64,000 bases of DNA from Paracoccaceae bacterium (GCA_033344815.1 JAWPMR010000001.1:3086136-3150135); one strand, 5' to 3'; shown: positions 8,253-19,237, counted from the first letter of the stretch. Notes: a model not told the origin generated them from the sequence alone. Program-made: numbers and translations.

Positions 8253-9475
8253 AGCTTTTCCCCTCTCAGCATTCTTGGAAGATCCCCGGTTAGTCCAGCA
8301 GCCTCGCGGATAAAGCCGCGCCGCAGACCCGGCATCCGTGACAGCAATCCCATACCGACATTGCGCACACCGCGCAGAATAGAACTATCATTTGAAAACA
8401 AACGGTTGAATGTATCTGTTGCTAACGCCAGCGCGGTATTGTCGAAGCGGCGCCATGTTTGATACCGGGATAAAACGGCTGCTGCACCAATGTCTTCGCC
8501 GCGCCGCGTGGCGTCTGCAATTACCTCAGCGAGGGCCGCAACATCGCGGATGCCTGCGTTCAGTCCCTGACCTGCGATCGGGTGGATGCCATGTGCCGCA
8601 TCACCAACCAATGCCACGCGCCGCGCAACAAGGTTGTTGGCCAGCGATAAGGACAGGGGATAGGTGAAACGCGCACCCGCCAAAGAGATGTCACCCAGAA
8701 AGCTGCCGAAACGAGGTCGCAGGACATTGAGGTAATCCGCATCACTCATTGTATTTATGTTTTGTGCGTTCTCGGTCGTTTCGCTCCAGACAATCGATGA
8801 CCGATTGCCTTTGAGCGGCAAGATCGCAAGCGGACCCGCTGGCATAAAGAACTGATGTGCAACACCGTTGTGTGGCAAGGCGTGGTTCAGGGCGCAAACC
8901 AATGCCGTCTGATCATAACCCCATCCGACCCGCGAAATACCGGCCCGCTGCGCAGTACCGGACCCGCGCCCGTCGCACCCCACCAACAGTTTGCCTTGGA
9001 TGGTTTTACCCGAAGCCAGATGGGCCACCACGCCCGTCGTATTGATCTTTTGTGCGACAACGGGGTCTTCATTGATCTGACGGATCATCTTGACCTTTTT
9101 TACCGCATTCAGCAGCGCGGGACGCAGGTGACGATCCTCAACCATATAGCCCATCGGACCTTCTTCGATTTCGGCGTGATCGAAGTGCATGAAGAATGGC
9201 GATGGCCCTTCACCCGCATGTCCATCGCTGACTTTGATGTCTAGCATGGGTTGCGCGTGCTCTTCTATTGCATCCCAAATGTCCAAAGCCTGCATCAAGC
9301 GCGCGGAGGTCAGAGCCAGCGCGTAGGAACGTCCGTCAAACCCTGCATTCTTGCGTGTTTTAAGGGGCAACACGTCAATGAGCGTGACGGATTGACCTGC
9401 GCTGGCAAGCGCTAAGGCAAGAGCAGGGCCATTCAGGCCGCCGCCCACAATGATGATGTCGCAATCGAAATCCAT
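8249..9475 (-). CDS. UbiH/UbiF/COQ6-type FAD-dependent hydroxylase
   Basis: 408-residue flavoprotein monooxygenase, probably hydroxylating a polyprenyl-benzoquinol ring in ubiquinone synthesis. Visible: FAD Rossmann motif [18 protein letters not shown] at residue 7 onward, LVGCDGRGS (the DG motif) and [25 protein letters not shown], the second FAD motif specific to this family. Which ring position it acts on cannot be told from sequence. The ATG at 9475 is chosen because the dinucleotide-binding motif follows at once; an in-frame ATG at 9511 would add 12 residues, and neither has a good ribosome site. It is divergent from the amidase gene. Confidence 0.88.
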   Translation of the reverse strand: MDFDCDIIIVGGGLNGPALALALASAGQSVTLIDVLPLKTRKNAGFDGRSYALALTSARLMQALDIWDAIEEHAQPMLDIKVSDGHAGEGPSPFFMHFDHAEIEEGPMGYMVEDRHLRPALLNAVKKVKMIRQINEDPVVAQKINTTGVVAHLASGKTIQGKLLVGCDGRGSGTAQRAGISRVGWGYDQTALVCALNHALPHNGVAHQFFMPAGPLAILPLKGNRSSIVWSETTENAQNINTMSDADYLNVLRPRFGSFLGDISLAGARFTYPLSLSLANNLVARRVALVGDAAHGIHPIAGQGLNAGIRDVAALAEVIADATRRGEDIGAAAVLSRYQTWRRFDNTALALATDTFNRLFSNDSSILRGVRNVGMGLLSRMPGLRRGFIREAAGLTGDLPRMLRGEKL

Positions 9476-9558
9476 AGACCTAATTACGGCCGGAGTCGGG
9501 GGATTGTCCATGCGCGCTTGCGTCGCTACCCTGCACAAAAATATCGGGAGACGACAAC

Positions 9559-10887
9559 ATGCAGGCATGGTTGCAGATGACAGCGGCCGATCTTGGGCGC
9601 GGGATTGGGATGGGCGAAATTGACCCTGTGGCGCTGGCGCAAACCTATCTGGATGCGATTCAGGCGCATGCTTTAAAGGATCGAATTTTTGCACGCCTGA
9701 CTCCTGATCGCGCTTTGGCCGAGGCTGCAGCATCCGCAGCGCGTGCCTCTGCCGGGCAACGGTTGTCACAACTGGATGGCGTCCCGATCAGCTGGAAAGA
9801 TCTCTTTGATACGGCGGGCATCGGGACAGAAGCGGGATCAAAACTTTTGCAAGGCAGGGTGCCTGATCATGATGCACAGGTGCTGAAAAATGCCAATGCT
9901 GCCGGGTTGGTCTGTCTGGGCAAAACCCATATGAGCGAGTTGGCGTTTTCGGGCCTCGGCTACAATCCCAGCACCAACACACCGCCTTGCGTCAACGATG
10001 CTGGCGCGGTGCCGGGTGGGTCGTCCTCCGGGGCGGCGGCATCCGTGGCATTCGGACTGTCGGCGGTTGGTATCGGCTCGGATACAGGCGGGTCTGTGCG
10101 TATTCCGTCGGCATGGAATGATCTGGTGGGTCTGAAAACAACCGCTGGGCGCTTGAGCCTTGAAGGCGTTGTCCCGCTTGCGTTGAAATTCGATACCGTG
10201 GGTCCTCTTTGCCGATCTGTCGAGGACGCCAATCTGATCACAGCGGCCATGGAGGGACGCGCGCCATTTGATTTGCGCGGGGCGACACTGGCAAACAAGC
10301 GGTTTGCTGTTCTTGAGACCGTGGCGTTGCAAGACGTGCGTGATGCACCCCTGGCCGCTTTTGGGAATGCTGTCGAGAAGTTGAAAGACGCAGGCGCTCA
10401 TGTCGAACACATCGAGGTTCCTGAAGTTGAAACGGCAATGGCGCAAAGCACGTGCCTATATACTTCAGAGGCTTACGGGTTGTGGCGTGATGCTATCGAA
10501 GCCAATCCAGATGCCATGTATGATGAAATTCTGGAACGTTTCCGCTTGGGGAAAAATCATTCAGGACCAGACTACGTCGCAGCTTGGGCCACCTTGGATG
10601 GGGCGCGTTTGGCATATGGTCGCGCTACCGCGCAATATGATGCGGTGCTCCTTCCAACCGCGCCGATCCTGCCGCCAAATCTCGAACGTCTCAACACGGA
10701 TCATGACTATTACATAACCGAAAACCTGTTGGCTCTTCGCAATACGCGGATCGGAAACTTGATGGGATTGTGCGCGCTGAGCCTTCCAACGGGGACGCCG
10801 AGTTGCGGTATCATGTTAATGGCACCGCCAAATTGCGAGGGCGCGCTGTTGCGTCTGGGTGCTGCGGCAGAGAGCGCACTGGCGTAA
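9559..10887 (+). CDS. Amidase signature family protein
   Basis: 442-residue hydrolase with the complete Ser-cisSer-Lys triad: Lys80 in GVPISWKDLFDTAG, the cis-serine in PGGSSSGAAAS (155-156) and the nucleophile Ser179 in GSDTGGSVRIPSA. The substrate is unknown; relatives hydrolyse aryl or alkyl amides, and some are glutamyl-tRNA amidotransferase A subunits. There are no GatB or GatC genes nearby and the protein is shorter than typical GatA, so a free-standing amidase is more likely. It is divergent from the UbiH-type gene and 106 bases upstream of dapC. Confidence 0.88.
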   Translation: MQAWLQMTAADLGRGIGMGEIDPVALAQTYLDAIQAHALKDRIFARLTPDRALAEAAASAARASAGQRLSQLDGVPISWKDLFDTAGIGTEAGSKLLQGRVPDHDAQVLKNANAAGLVCLGKTHMSELAFSGLGYNPSTNTPPCVNDAGAVPGGSSSGAAASVAFGLSAVGIGSDTGGSVRIPSAWNDLVGLKTTAGRLSLEGVVPLALKFDTVGPLCRSVEDANLITAAMEGRAPFDLRGATLANKRFAVLETVALQDVRDAPLAAFGNAVEKLKDAGAHVEHIEVPEVETAMAQSTCLYTSEAYGLWRDAIEANPDAMYDEILERFRLGKNHSGPDYVAAWATLDGARLAYGRATAQYDAVLLPTAPILPPNLERLNTDHDYYITENLLALRNTRIGNLMGLCALSLPTGTPSCGIMLMAPPNCEGALLRLGAAAESALA

Positions 10888-10993
10888 AAGCCACAAATCG
10901 CGAATAACTGGCGCGTTTTTGTGGACGCAGACCCCTGCCTTAGGTAGTTTAAAAGAAACGGGACGCTAATGATCCCGATCTGAGGCAGTTTTA

Positions 10994-12178
10994 ATGGTGT
11001 ATCCTGAGCGGTTTTCGAACCTTCCGGCACATGCGTGGCCACGTTTGCGTGCTCTTTTGGACGTGCACGAGGGCGGTGGTCCGGCCATTCACATGACCAT
11101 CGGCGAGCCGAAACATGAGTTCCCAGCGTGGGTTACGGATTTGATCGCGCAAAACGCCGCCGGTTTTAACAGCTATCCGCCCAATGAAGGCTCACCCGAA
11201 TTGCGCACGGCGATCAGTGGTTTTGTGAACCGGCGCTATGGCGTGCCGCTTGACCCGGATACGCAGGTTATGGCGCTGAACGGCACGCGCGAAGGGCTGT
11301 ACAATGCGGTCATGGCGCTGTGTCCCGAAACCAAGAATGGCGCGCGCCCCGCAATCTTGATGCCAAACCCGTTTTATCAAGTTTACATGATTGCGGCGAT
11401 GTCTGTCACGGCCGACCCGATCATGGTGCCCGCGACAATCGAAAACGGGCATTTGCCCGATTTCGCCGGGTTGTCCGATGAAGTGTTGAACCGTACGACT
11501 GCGGCATTCATATGTTCCCCGGCCAACCCGCAAGGCGCAGTAGCAAGCCGGGAATACTGGCGGGATCTGATAAACCTGGCCGAGAAGTTTGATTTCAAAA
11601 TCTTCGCAGATGAATGCTATTCTGAGATCTACCGTGACACCCCGCCCGCGGGTGCGTTGCAGGTTGCCCGCGAAATGGGCGTTGACCTCAACCGGGTGGT
11701 GATTTTTCATTCACTGTCCAAGCGGTCAAACCTGCCGGGATTGCGGTCTGGTTTTGTTGCCAGTGGCGCAGACAACATTACTGAAATCAAGCAGCTTCGC
11801 AATTTTGCGGGCGCTCCTTTGCCGCTGCCCTTGCAGGCGGCGGCTGCGGCGGTCTGGAATGATGAGCAGCACGTCATAGAAAACCGCGCGATGTACGTTG
11901 AAAAATACGACATTGCGGATCGGATGCTGGGCAATGTGCCCGGCTACGCCAGCCCGGAGGCCGGATTTTTCCTATGGTTGCCCGTCGAGAATGACGAGGC
12001 GGCTGCGGTGAAATTATGGCGAGAAACCGGTGTAAAGGTGCTGCCCGGCGGATATCTGGCGCAGGATTGGAACGGGGTGAACCCCGGTCAAGGATACATC
12101 AGGGCCGCTATGGTGGCCCCAAAAGCGGAAACGGCACGCGGGATCGAATTGATCCGCGACTGCCTTTATCCGCAATAG
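10994..12178 (+). CDS. dapC: Succinyldiaminopimelate aminotransferase
   Basis: 394-residue class I/II PLP aminotransferase. HSLSKRSNLPGLRSGF carries the Schiff-base lysine (Lys243) and is the hallmark of the DapC subgroup, together with SIGEPKH-type HMTIGEPKHEFP, LNGTREGLYN, NPFYQVY and DECYSEIY. It transfers the amino group from glutamate in the lysine/meso-diaminopimelate pathway that feeds peptidoglycan. dapB lies elsewhere in this window, not linked. Only 18 bases separate it from ftsK, so the two may share a transcript. Subgroup assignment is from recalled motif patterns. Confidence 0.85.
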   Translation: MVYPERFSNLPAHAWPRLRALLDVHEGGGPAIHMTIGEPKHEFPAWVTDLIAQNAAGFNSYPPNEGSPELRTAISGFVNRRYGVPLDPDTQVMALNGTREGLYNAVMALCPETKNGARPAILMPNPFYQVYMIAAMSVTADPIMVPATIENGHLPDFAGLSDEVLNRTTAAFICSPANPQGAVASREYWRDLINLAEKFDFKIFADECYSEIYRDTPPAGALQVAREMGVDLNRVVIFHSLSKRSNLPGLRSGFVASGADNITEIKQLRNFAGAPLPLPLQAAAAAVWNDEQHVIENRAMYVEKYDIADRMLGNVPGYASPEAGFFLWLPVENDEAAAVKLWRETGVKVLPGGYLAQDWNGVNPGQGYIRAAMVAPKAETARGIELIRDCLYPQ

Positions 12179-12196
12179 TTAACGAGGGATCAGAGC

Positions 12197-15016
12197 ATGG
12201 CATATCAAACACGAGGTCGCGATCCATTGCTGGACAGCAACATGGCGCAAGCGGTCGAAAAACGTGGCAAGGAACTTTTGGGTCTCGTGCTGATTGCATT
12301 GGGGTTTATGGCCTGTGCCATGATCGCCTCTTATACGCCAGATGATCCCAACTGGATGGTTTCAACTGATGCGCCGGTCCAGAACTGGCTGGGGCGCACA
12401 GGAGCCTCTCTGGCCGCGCCGCTCTTTATGATCGTGGGCTGGGGCGCATGGGGGATCGGCATTGTATTGCTGATGTGGGGTGCGCGATTTACCTTGCATC
12501 AAGGCGCTGAACGGGCGTTGGGGCGTTTGATTTTTGCGCCGATTGCCATCGCGCTTGGCTCGATTTACGCCGCAACACTGACGCCGGACGGTAATTGGCT
12601 GGATACGCACAGCTTTGGTCTTGGTGGTCTCTTTGGAGACACGGTCATGGGCGCATTGCTGACGCTTTTGCCTATAGGGTCGGCTGTCACTGTAAAGGTA
12701 ATGTCGGTATTAATGGCGGTCGGTATTTTGGCGATTGGTGCATTTGTGACCGGTTTTACCCGCGCCGAGTTGATGCGCATTGGTCGCTTTTTGCTGGTGG
12801 GCCTGGTGATGATTTACGCCGCCATCATGGCGCTGCTTGGGCGCGGCGCGCAAGGCGCTCTGAGCACCGCGCAAAATCTTTCTGCAAGACAAGCCGAGAA
12901 ACGCGAACAGGCCCGCGCCGCCCGGGAGGCCAAGGCACAAGCCGTCGCTGAGGCTACCATTCATACCGAAGTGGCACCGATGCAAAACGCGCCTGCTTTT
13001 CAGGATGTGCGGCCGGAGCCAAAACTGGGGCTTTTCTCGAAAATGCCCGGTCTGGTCAAACGGCCCGATGTGATGCCCGAACCTGAACTTGTTGAATATG
13101 ATGCCTTTGATGACTTCGATGAGGCCCCGGGCGAGGAGCGTATCAAGGCGCGTATTGCCGATGTAATCAAATCACGGGCCCGCACCAGCAAAGCAGTGCA
13201 GGTCCCGGCGACTGCACCCTTGACCAAAGGCCGTGGGCGTGGACCGGATCCGCTGGTTTTGGATGCCGGTGCCGGGCGCGCTGAGCCGCCATTGACTGCT
13301 GCACCTGCGGCGGCGATTCCACCCGCACCCGAAGAGATCGACATTGTAGAGCCGTTTGTCGAAGCACCACAGGCTCCGGCACCTGTCATCCCAACTGCGG
13401 AACCGCGTCGCGTCGTTCAGCAGTTGAACCGGAAACCCGTGCAGCCGTCGACGCGCGCAAAGGCAGAGGCTCAACCCACCTTGTCCTTTGATGACACGCA
13501 TCCTGGATTTGAGTTACCGCCGCTGAATTTGCTCGAAAATCCGGTAGAAGTCCCGCGCTTGCATTTGAGCGACGAAGCGCTTGAAGAAAATGCACGGATG
13601 CTCGAATCTGTGCTGGATGACTACGGTGTGAAGGGTGAAATCGTCGCTGTGCGTCCCGGCCCGGTCGTCACCATGTACGAATTGGAACCTGCTCCGGGTC
13701 TTAAAGCGTCCCGCGTTATCGGGCTCGCAGATGATATCGCAAGATCCATGGCCGCACTTTCTGCGCGTGTTTCGACGGTGCCGGGTCGTTCGGTCATTGG
13801 CATCGAGCTGCCCAACGAGGCACGCGAGAAAGTGGTGCTGCGCGAAATCCTCTCTGCGCGAGATTTCGGTGACAGCAACATGCGCCTGCCGCTGGCTTTG
13901 GGCAAGGACATCGGGGGCGATCCGATGGTCGCCAACCTTGCGAAAATGCCCCACCTTCTGATCGCCGGAACGACCGGTTCCGGTAAATCCGTGGCCATCA
14001 ACACCATGATCCTGTCTCTGCTTTACAAGCTTACGCCAGATGAATGCCGCATGATCATGATTGATCCGAAAATGCTGGAACTGAGCGTCTATGACGGCAT
14101 TCCACACTTACTGTCACCCGTTGTAACCGATCCAAAAAAGGCGGTTGTCGCCCTGAAATGGGTCGTTGGCGAGATGGAAGAGCGCTATCGCAAGATGTCC
14201 AAAATGGGCGTGCGAAATATCGAAGGGTACAATAGCCGTGTCCGTGAAGCCCTGTCCAAGGGAGAGCTTTTCAGTCGCACGGTACAGACCGGATTTGACG
14301 AGGAAACCGGCGAGCCCGTTTTCGAGACGGAGGAAAACACACCCGTCGCATTGCCCTATATCGTGGTCATTGTTGACGAAATGGCCGACCTTATGATGGT
14401 GGCGGGCAAGGAAATCGAAGCTTGCATCCAGCGTCTTGCACAAATGGCGCGGGCGTCTGGCATCCATCTGATTATGGCCACGCAACGCCCGTCTGTGGAT
14501 GTGATCACCGGCACAATCAAGGCGAACTTCCCCACGCGTATTTCGTTTCAGGTCACGTCAAAAATCGACAGTCGCACCATTCTGGGTGAGATGGGAGCCG
14601 AGCAATTGCTCGGCATGGGCGACATGCTTTACATGGCCGGGGGTGCAAAAATCACCCGTTGTCACGGCCCCTTTGTGTCTGATGAAGAGGTCGAGGAAAT
14701 CGTCAATCACCTCAAAGCCTATGGCGAACCCGATTATGTGTCCGGCGTTGTTGAAGGCCCTTCAGATGAGAAGGAAAACGACATTGACCTCGTGCTTGGT
14801 CTTGGCGGCAACACTGATGGTGAGGACGCGCTCTATGATACCGCCGTACAGGTCGTCATCAAGGACCGCAAATGTTCTACGAGCTACATTCAGCGCAAAC
14901 TGGCGATCGGATATAATAAGGCGGCGCGACTCGTCGAGCAGATGGAAGACCAGGGGCTTGTCTCTCCGGCCAATCATGTGGGGAAACGTGAAATTCTGGT
15001 GCCAGAGCAAGGGTGA
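12197..15016 (+). CDS. ftsK: DNA translocase FtsK
   Basis: 939-residue septal DNA pump that moves chromosome ends through the closing septum and activates XerCD recombination at dif. The first ~210 residues hold four hydrophobic segments, then an Ala/Pro/Glu-rich linker to about residue 440, then the motor domain with Walker A GTTGSGKS at 591-598, Walker [12 protein letters not shown], and [12 protein letters not shown]. The C-terminal gamma winged helix (about 865-935, [21 protein letters not shown]) would read KOPS sites. Length is slightly longer than the usual alphaproteobacterial FtsK because of the linker. lolA follows after 116 bases, a familiar neighbour order. Confidence 0.97.
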   Translation: MAYQTRGRDPLLDSNMAQAVEKRGKELLGLVLIALGFMACAMIASYTPDDPNWMVSTDAPVQNWLGRTGASLAAPLFMIVGWGAWGIGIVLLMWGARFTLHQGAERALGRLIFAPIAIALGSIYAATLTPDGNWLDTHSFGLGGLFGDTVMGALLTLLPIGSAVTVKVMSVLMAVGILAIGAFVTGFTRAELMRIGRFLLVGLVMIYAAIMALLGRGAQGALSTAQNLSARQAEKREQARAAREAKAQAVAEATIHTEVAPMQNAPAFQDVRPEPKLGLFSKMPGLVKRPDVMPEPELVEYDAFDDFDEAPGEERIKARIADVIKSRARTSKAVQVPATAPLTKGRGRGPDPLVLDAGAGRAEPPLTAAPAAAIPPAPEEIDIVEPFVEAPQAPAPVIPTAEPRRVVQQLNRKPVQPSTRAKAEAQPTLSFDDTHPGFELPPLNLLENPVEVPRLHLSDEALEENARMLESVLDDYGVKGEIVAVRPGPVVTMYELEPAPGLKASRVIGLADDIARSMAALSARVSTVPGRSVIGIELPNEAREKVVLREILSARDFGDSNMRLPLALGKDIGGDPMVANLAKMPHLLIAGTTGSGKSVAINTMILSLLYKLTPDECRMIMIDPKMLELSVYDGIPHLLSPVVTDPKKAVVALKWVVGEMEERYRKMSKMGVRNIEGYNSRVREALSKGELFSRTVQTGFDEETGEPVFETEENTPVALPYIVVIVDEMADLMMVAGKEIEACIQRLAQMARASGIHLIMATQRPSVDVITGTIKANFPTRISFQVTSKIDSRTILGEMGAEQLLGMGDMLYMAGGAKITRCHGPFVSDEEVEEIVNHLKAYGEPDYVSGVVEGPSDEKENDIDLVLGLGGNTDGEDALYDTAVQVVIKDRKCSTSYIQRKLAIGYNKAARLVEQMEDQGLVSPANHVGKREILVPEQG

Positions 15017-15132
15017 CCACCTCACTTGCAACGCTCAACGCCACGGGTTCTGCGGAATTTTTCCACTGTTGATATCGCATAACACTCCCCCGAGACCTAG
15101 GTATAGAAGACAGAATTGGTTGGGAGCCCTTG

Positions 15133-15738
15133 ATGAAACATGTTCTTTTGGTCGCATTGCTCTTTGGTTTTGCCAGCATTTCGACGCTACGCGCTGCGGC
15201 GGAAAAATTGCCACTTAGTGACATATCCAGTTATTTCAATAGCTTCAAAACGGCGCAAGCCACGTTCACGCAGATCAATGATGATGGGACAATCAGCAGC
15301 GGCACCCTGTATATCAGTCGCCCGGGTAGAATGCGTTTCGAATATGACCCGCCGGAACAGGCGCTTGTGCTTGCCAGCGCGAATGCCGTCGTGATCATTG
15401 ACAAAAAATCAAACCAGCCTCCCGAGACTTATCCGCTGAACCGGACTCCCTTGTCCTTGATTCTAGCGCGTCAGGTTAATCTGGATCGCGCACGCATGGT
15501 AACGGGCCATGACTTTGATGGCTCTGCAACAGTTGTGACTGCACAAGACCCCGATAACGCCGACTATGGTACCATCCAAATGAGTTTCACCGATGAACCG
15601 GTCCAACTTCGGCAGTGGACCATAAACGATGCAAACGGGGGGCGGACCACCGTTGTTCTTGGCGATCTTGAAACTGGCATCAGTCTGCGCAACACATTGT
15701 TTGACCCCGGCGTCGCATTGCAAAGCCGGGAAAGGTAG
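15133..15738 (+). CDS. lolA: Outer-membrane lipoprotein carrier protein LolA
   Basis: 201-residue periplasmic chaperone ferrying lipoproteins from LolCDE to the outer membrane. A signal peptide (MKHVLLVALLFGFASISTLRA) is followed by ISSYFNSFKTAQATFTQIND, GTLYISRPGRMRFEYDPP and a run of beta strands typical of the half-barrel. The ATG at 15133 is chosen over the TTG just before it because GGGAG is six bases upstream. It follows ftsK and ends six bases from the stop of the convergent transglycosylase gene, with no terminator between. Confidence 0.92.
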   Translation: MKHVLLVALLFGFASISTLRAAAEKLPLSDISSYFNSFKTAQATFTQINDDGTISSGTLYISRPGRMRFEYDPPEQALVLASANAVVIIDKKSNQPPETYPLNRTPLSLILARQVNLDRARMVTGHDFDGSATVVTAQDPDNADYGTIQMSFTDEPVQLRQWTINDANGGRTTVVLGDLETGISLRNTLFDPGVALQSRER

Positions 15739-15743
15739 GCTGT

Positions 15744-16331
15744 TCAGCGTCTTAGCATACAGGTCGCAAGCTGCGCCTGATAGACATCGGCGCGCTGATC
15801 AACCTTATTTGCGACCTGCAACAACCATGATTTGCGATTGTAACTCCCGCGCGCATATCCGGTGTGGCCTTCATGGTAGGCAAGATACTGGTTGCGCGTG
15901 TCCGTCAGTGGAATTCCGTTTTTGGACCGGCTGGTCACCATGTACCATCCCATGAAATCGGATGCATCTTTGATCCGGTCACGCCGTGCAAATCGCTTGC
16001 CGGTCGCTTTTTTATAATCATCCCACGTACCGTCCAGCGCTTGCGCATATCCATACGCGCTGGATTGACGTCCCATCGGGATCACGCCAAGCGCATACTT
16101 ATGTGGTGTGCGCGCGTTGGATATGAATTTGCTTTCCTGATGCATTGTTGCCATCTGAACATGAACGGGAACGCCCCATTTCTGTTCTGTCTTTCGGAAA
16201 GCTCTCAAGTATTCAGGGCGCTCACTGGTGATTCTGCACGCATCGTCAAGATGACGCGGCGCGCTTCCTTGGCCCCCTCCACAGGAGGCAACCAATAGAA
16301 CCAGGATCATAGCGCGAAGAGTTCTGCTCAT
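15744..16331 (-). CDS. Lytic transglycosylase-like (SLT fold) lipoprotein
   Basis: 195 residues with a signal peptide and lipobox LVASC (Cys17), so probably anchored in the outer membrane. The catalytic glutamate pattern of SLT-type transglycosylases is seen in ATMHQESKFI (Glu66), followed by SSAYGYAQALDGTWDDYKK and YLAYHEGHTGYARGSY, both typical of the goose-type lysozyme fold. It should cleave the MurNAc-GlcNAc bond of peptidoglycan. Two cysteines late in the protein could form a disulfide. It stands alone, convergent with lolA. Confidence 0.88.
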   Translation of the reverse strand: MSRTLRAMILVLLVASCGGGQGSAPRHLDDACRITSERPEYLRAFRKTEQKWGVPVHVQMATMHQESKFISNARTPHKYALGVIPMGRQSSAYGYAQALDGTWDDYKKATGKRFARRDRIKDASDFMGWYMVTSRSKNGIPLTDTRNQYLAYHEGHTGYARGSYNRKSWLLQVANKVDQRADVYQAQLATCMLRR

Positions 16332-16526
16332 CTGCCTCTCGCTTATTTCTTATATTTTCGAGCAGTGTAGCCTAAAAAGCATCCCTAGGGAATTGCATTT
16401 CCAATTGTGGGCAGATCAAATCACGTTTTTTGAAGGTGTTAGCCATTTTTGCAACCCGTTTCGCATATACTTGTGACTGTTCGTGCAATGATCACAGACT
16501 GTTTCTCAAAAAAGGCCGGGCGTGAT

Positions 16527-16556
16527 TGGACAAATACCCCTTGAAGGGTCTAAAAT
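16527..16556 (+). promoter_or_regulatory. Possible hspQ promoter
   Basis: TGGACA at 16527-16532 and TAAAAT at 16551-16556 are separated by 18 bases and lie 24 bases upstream of the hspQ start. A CTTGAA at 16540-16545 resembles the -35 of heat-shock sigma (RpoH) promoters but has no matching -10 at the right distance. Confidence 0.3.
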
Positions 16557-16580
16557 CGGACGTTAAGGGATTTGCTGGCT

Positions 16581-16907
16581 ATGTTGAAAACACTTGCAAA
16601 ATATCATTTGGGCCAAGTTGTCCGCCACAAGAAACATCCTTTCCGGGGTGTAATCTTTGATGTCGATCCGGAATTTGCCAATACCGAAGAGTGGTATGAG
16701 GCAATCCCCGAAGACAGCCGCCCTGTAAAAGATCAACCTTATTACCATTTGCTCGCTGAAAATGATCAGAGTTATTATGTGGCCTATGTCTCAGAGCAGA
16801 ACCTGATTGCCGATTATTCAGGGGAGCCGGTGGATCATCCGGACATTCCCGATTTGTTTGGTCCGTTCAGCAATGGGACCTATCCGCTCCACTTTCAATT
16901 GAACTGA
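16581..16907 (+). CDS. hspQ: Heat shock protein HspQ
   Basis: 108-residue hemimethylated-DNA-binding-fold protein that acts in E. coli as a specificity factor for Lon and a heat-shock protein. Very typical sequence: KYHLGQVVRHKKHPFRGVIFDVDPEF, then WYEAIPEDSRPVKDQPYYHLL and YVAYVSEQNLIAD. The ATG at 16581 starts exactly at the conserved MLKTLAKYH; an AGGG lies 11 bases upstream, rather distant. It converges on the gamma-glutamyltransferase gene, 15 bases away. Confidence 0.95.
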   Translation: MLKTLAKYHLGQVVRHKKHPFRGVIFDVDPEFANTEEWYEAIPEDSRPVKDQPYYHLLAENDQSYYVAYVSEQNLIADYSGEPVDHPDIPDLFGPFSNGTYPLHFQLN

Positions 16908-16922
16908 CGCTTTACAGCAGAC

Positions 16923-18497
16923 TTAATATCCCAATGCGCAACCGTCTTTGCGTGGATCACTGGCGCCTTCCAAAACCCCGTCATCCCGGATCAAGATCGC
17001 CTGAGCGCCGCCGATTGGGGTTTCGGGGATACTCACATTGTGGCCGATGTCACTGAGCTGTTGGCGCACCTGATCTGAGAAACCGCGCTCCACCTTCATA
17101 TCGCCCTGATCAGAAAATGCGCGAGGCAGATCAATTGCGGTCTGCGGGTCCATCCCAAAATCCGCAATGTTCGACGCAAAGCTTGCATGACCTGCGGGCT
17201 GATAGGCACCGCCCATCACACCGAAGGGCATGATGACTTTACCCTTTTTGCGCACCATCGCGGGAATAATCGTGTGCATCGGGCGCTTGCCGCCTTTCAA
17301 CTCATTTGGATGATCCTCTTCGAGGGTGAAGCCAGCACCTCTGTTTTGCAGCAAAATTCCAAATTTGTCGGATGCAATGCCTGAGCCAAACCCATGAAAA
17401 ATGGAGTAAATCAGTGACACGGTCATCCCGTCACGATCCACAGTGGTGATATATATCGTATCTTTGTGCACGCTTTCTGAAATCGTGGTGGCATTTGCCA
17501 TCGCTTTTCGCGGATCAATTAGCGCGGCCAATGCCTTTGCGGTGTCCATGCTCAGCATGTGTTCCAGACGTGTGGTGTAATCAGCGTCCGCCAGAAACCG
17601 GTTGCGCGTATCATACGCCAGCTTAGCTGTTTCAGCCTCTAGGTGCGCACGCTCCGCCCCCACAGGATCCATACCCGAAACATCGAACTGGGACAGAATA
17701 TTCATCATTAGCAGAGCGGTCGCGCCGTGTCCGTTTGGGGGATGCTCGACAACTTGGATGTCCTTGTAAGCGCCTGAAATGGGCCTCGTCGGGGTACAGG
17801 CCGTATTCGCAAAATCGTCTAACGTGTGCAGCCCGCCGAGTGCGTTTAGGGTGCTGACCATGTCTTCGGCAATTTCGCCTGCGTAAAATGCGTCACGGCC
17901 CTTTTGCGCGATGCGGCGCAGAATTTCGGCCTGACCCGGCGCGCGAAAAACCTGACCGACGTTCGGGACCTTGCCGTTCAAAAGGTAGTAATCGCGCGCT
18001 TTTCCTTGCAGAACGGGTGCGTCATTGATCCAATCAAATGCCACACGCGGCGTGACCGGTACACCATTTTCTGCAGCGTTGATTGCGGGTTTCAAAATCG
18101 CCTCCAACCCGATTTTTCCTACATTATCAGATAGGTGGCAGAACGCGTCAATTGCACCCGGGATCGTCACAGAATGGGGGCTTTGCACAGGTACTATTTT
18201 GTTGCCTCCGGCGCGCAAATCAGAGGCGTCCAGTGCATTTGGTGCCCGACCTGAGCCATTCAATGCTTTCACGTCGCCGTCGCCTGTATGCCAAAGCACA
18301 AAGCAGTCACCACCAATTCCGGTCATTTGTGGCTCGCAGATGCCGAGGACAAGAGCCCCGGCAATGGCCGCATCCATTGCATTGCCGCCCTGTTCAAGTA
18401 TGTTTATTGCTGCTTTGGCTCCAAGAGGATGTGAGGTTGCGCACATACCGTTAGTTGCAAGGACAGGTGATCGCCCGGGAAAATGAAAATCGCGCAT
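16923..18497 (-). CDS. Gamma-glutamyltransferase family protein
   Basis: 524-residue Ntn-hydrolase that would self-cleave before Thr347 (HKDTIYITTVDRDG) into large and small subunits and hydrolyse or transfer gamma-glutamyl groups, or act on a related amide. N-terminal ATSHPLGAKAAINILEQGGNAMDAAIA and the later FGSGI, MGGAYQPAGH region fit the family. No signal peptide is obvious, so it may be cytoplasmic, unlike E. coli Ggt; substrate is uncertain. The start at 18497 is chosen because AAAGGG lies seven bases upstream; an in-frame ATG 45 bases earlier lacks one. Confidence 0.88.
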   Translation of the reverse strand: MRDFHFPGRSPVLATNGMCATSHPLGAKAAINILEQGGNAMDAAIAGALVLGICEPQMTGIGGDCFVLWHTGDGDVKALNGSGRAPNALDASDLRAGGNKIVPVQSPHSVTIPGAIDAFCHLSDNVGKIGLEAILKPAINAAENGVPVTPRVAFDWINDAPVLQGKARDYYLLNGKVPNVGQVFRAPGQAEILRRIAQKGRDAFYAGEIAEDMVSTLNALGGLHTLDDFANTACTPTRPISGAYKDIQVVEHPPNGHGATALLMMNILSQFDVSGMDPVGAERAHLEAETAKLAYDTRNRFLADADYTTRLEHMLSMDTAKALAALIDPRKAMANATTISESVHKDTIYITTVDRDGMTVSLIYSIFHGFGSGIASDKFGILLQNRGAGFTLEEDHPNELKGGKRPMHTIIPAMVRKKGKVIMPFGVMGGAYQPAGHASFASNIADFGMDPQTAIDLPRAFSDQGDMKVERGFSDQVRQQLSDIGHNVSIPETPIGGAQAILIRDDGVLEGASDPRKDGCALGY

Positions 18498-18755
18498 GTA
18501 AGAACCCTTTGCAGCCTGTTTTTCTGCAAAATAACGGCCCATGCGCTAATGTCCATGGCGGGGTTGTTCACCTGATGAAACGGGGAGTGGGATCCTCGAC
18601 GCTACACATTGGGTGGGGGCTATTACATGCAGCGCCGAGGAAAGCTATTGTTAGCTATGCCCCACATATGCGCTGTGATTGAGGCGGATTTATGATGCTA
18701 AAACGGCCGCTTTGCGAAATTTCATGCAGTAAATGAGGCGCTATGCAAGGAGAAC

Positions 18756-19211
18756 TTAGCAATCACATGGGTGTTCCAAGCCAACGGCCAACCTCATTGA
18801 CAGATGATTTTCCTGATCAACTCTCTGATATAAAATATCTTTTGCAAGATCCTGTATTAGGAACCAGCCGAAACCACCTTCCGGAAGCTCATCAAGGGTT
18901 AAATCAAATGGAGCGCGTGTGCGCTCAGTAAGTGTAACGATCGACATTTCCTCGCCTTGATCAGAAATTTGCAAATGCAGGCCATCGGCATGATGTGTAC
19001 ATGAAACTTTTATGCGAGCGCCCGTGTTTTGCGTTGAGTAAGCGTGTTCAACAATGTTGTTGAGGGCTTCCGCAAGGACCAGTTCGACGGTTCCGGCTTC
19101 TTCTTTGTCTAAATCCAAGGGGCTCAAAGCTTGCGCAAATTGAGAGAGCACTTCTCTTACAGCCATTGCGTTGCTTTTGATGGAGGCTTCAAATGGGGGC
19201 AATCGTGCCAT
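18756..19211 (-). CDS. RsbW-type anti-sigma/serine kinase ATPase domain protein
   Basis: 151 residues forming a single GHKL ATPase domain. The N box reads LVLAEALNNIVEHAY (about 44-58), the G1 box ISDQGEEM and the G2 region PEGGFGWFLIQ. In partner-switching systems such proteins phosphorylate a STAS antagonist or hold a sigma factor. The STAS gene lies 26 bases upstream on the same strand, so the two form a classic pair. No sigma factor or PP2C phosphatase gene lies nearby, so the output is not visible here. Confidence 0.88.
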   Translation of the reverse strand: MARLPPFEASIKSNAMAVREVLSQFAQALSPLDLDKEEAGTVELVLAEALNNIVEHAYSTQNTGARIKVSCTHHADGLHLQISDQGEEMSIVTLTERTRAPFDLTLDELPEGGFGWFLIQDLAKDILYQRVDQENHLSMRLAVGLEHPCDC

Positions 19212-19237
19212 TTGTGAGTGACTTCCTTGCGCAAGCG

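Noticed and set aside
9476-9769. N-terminal extension of the UbiH-type hydroxylase
   Set aside because: It would overlap the divergent amidase gene, and the FAD motif immediately follows the ATG at 9475.
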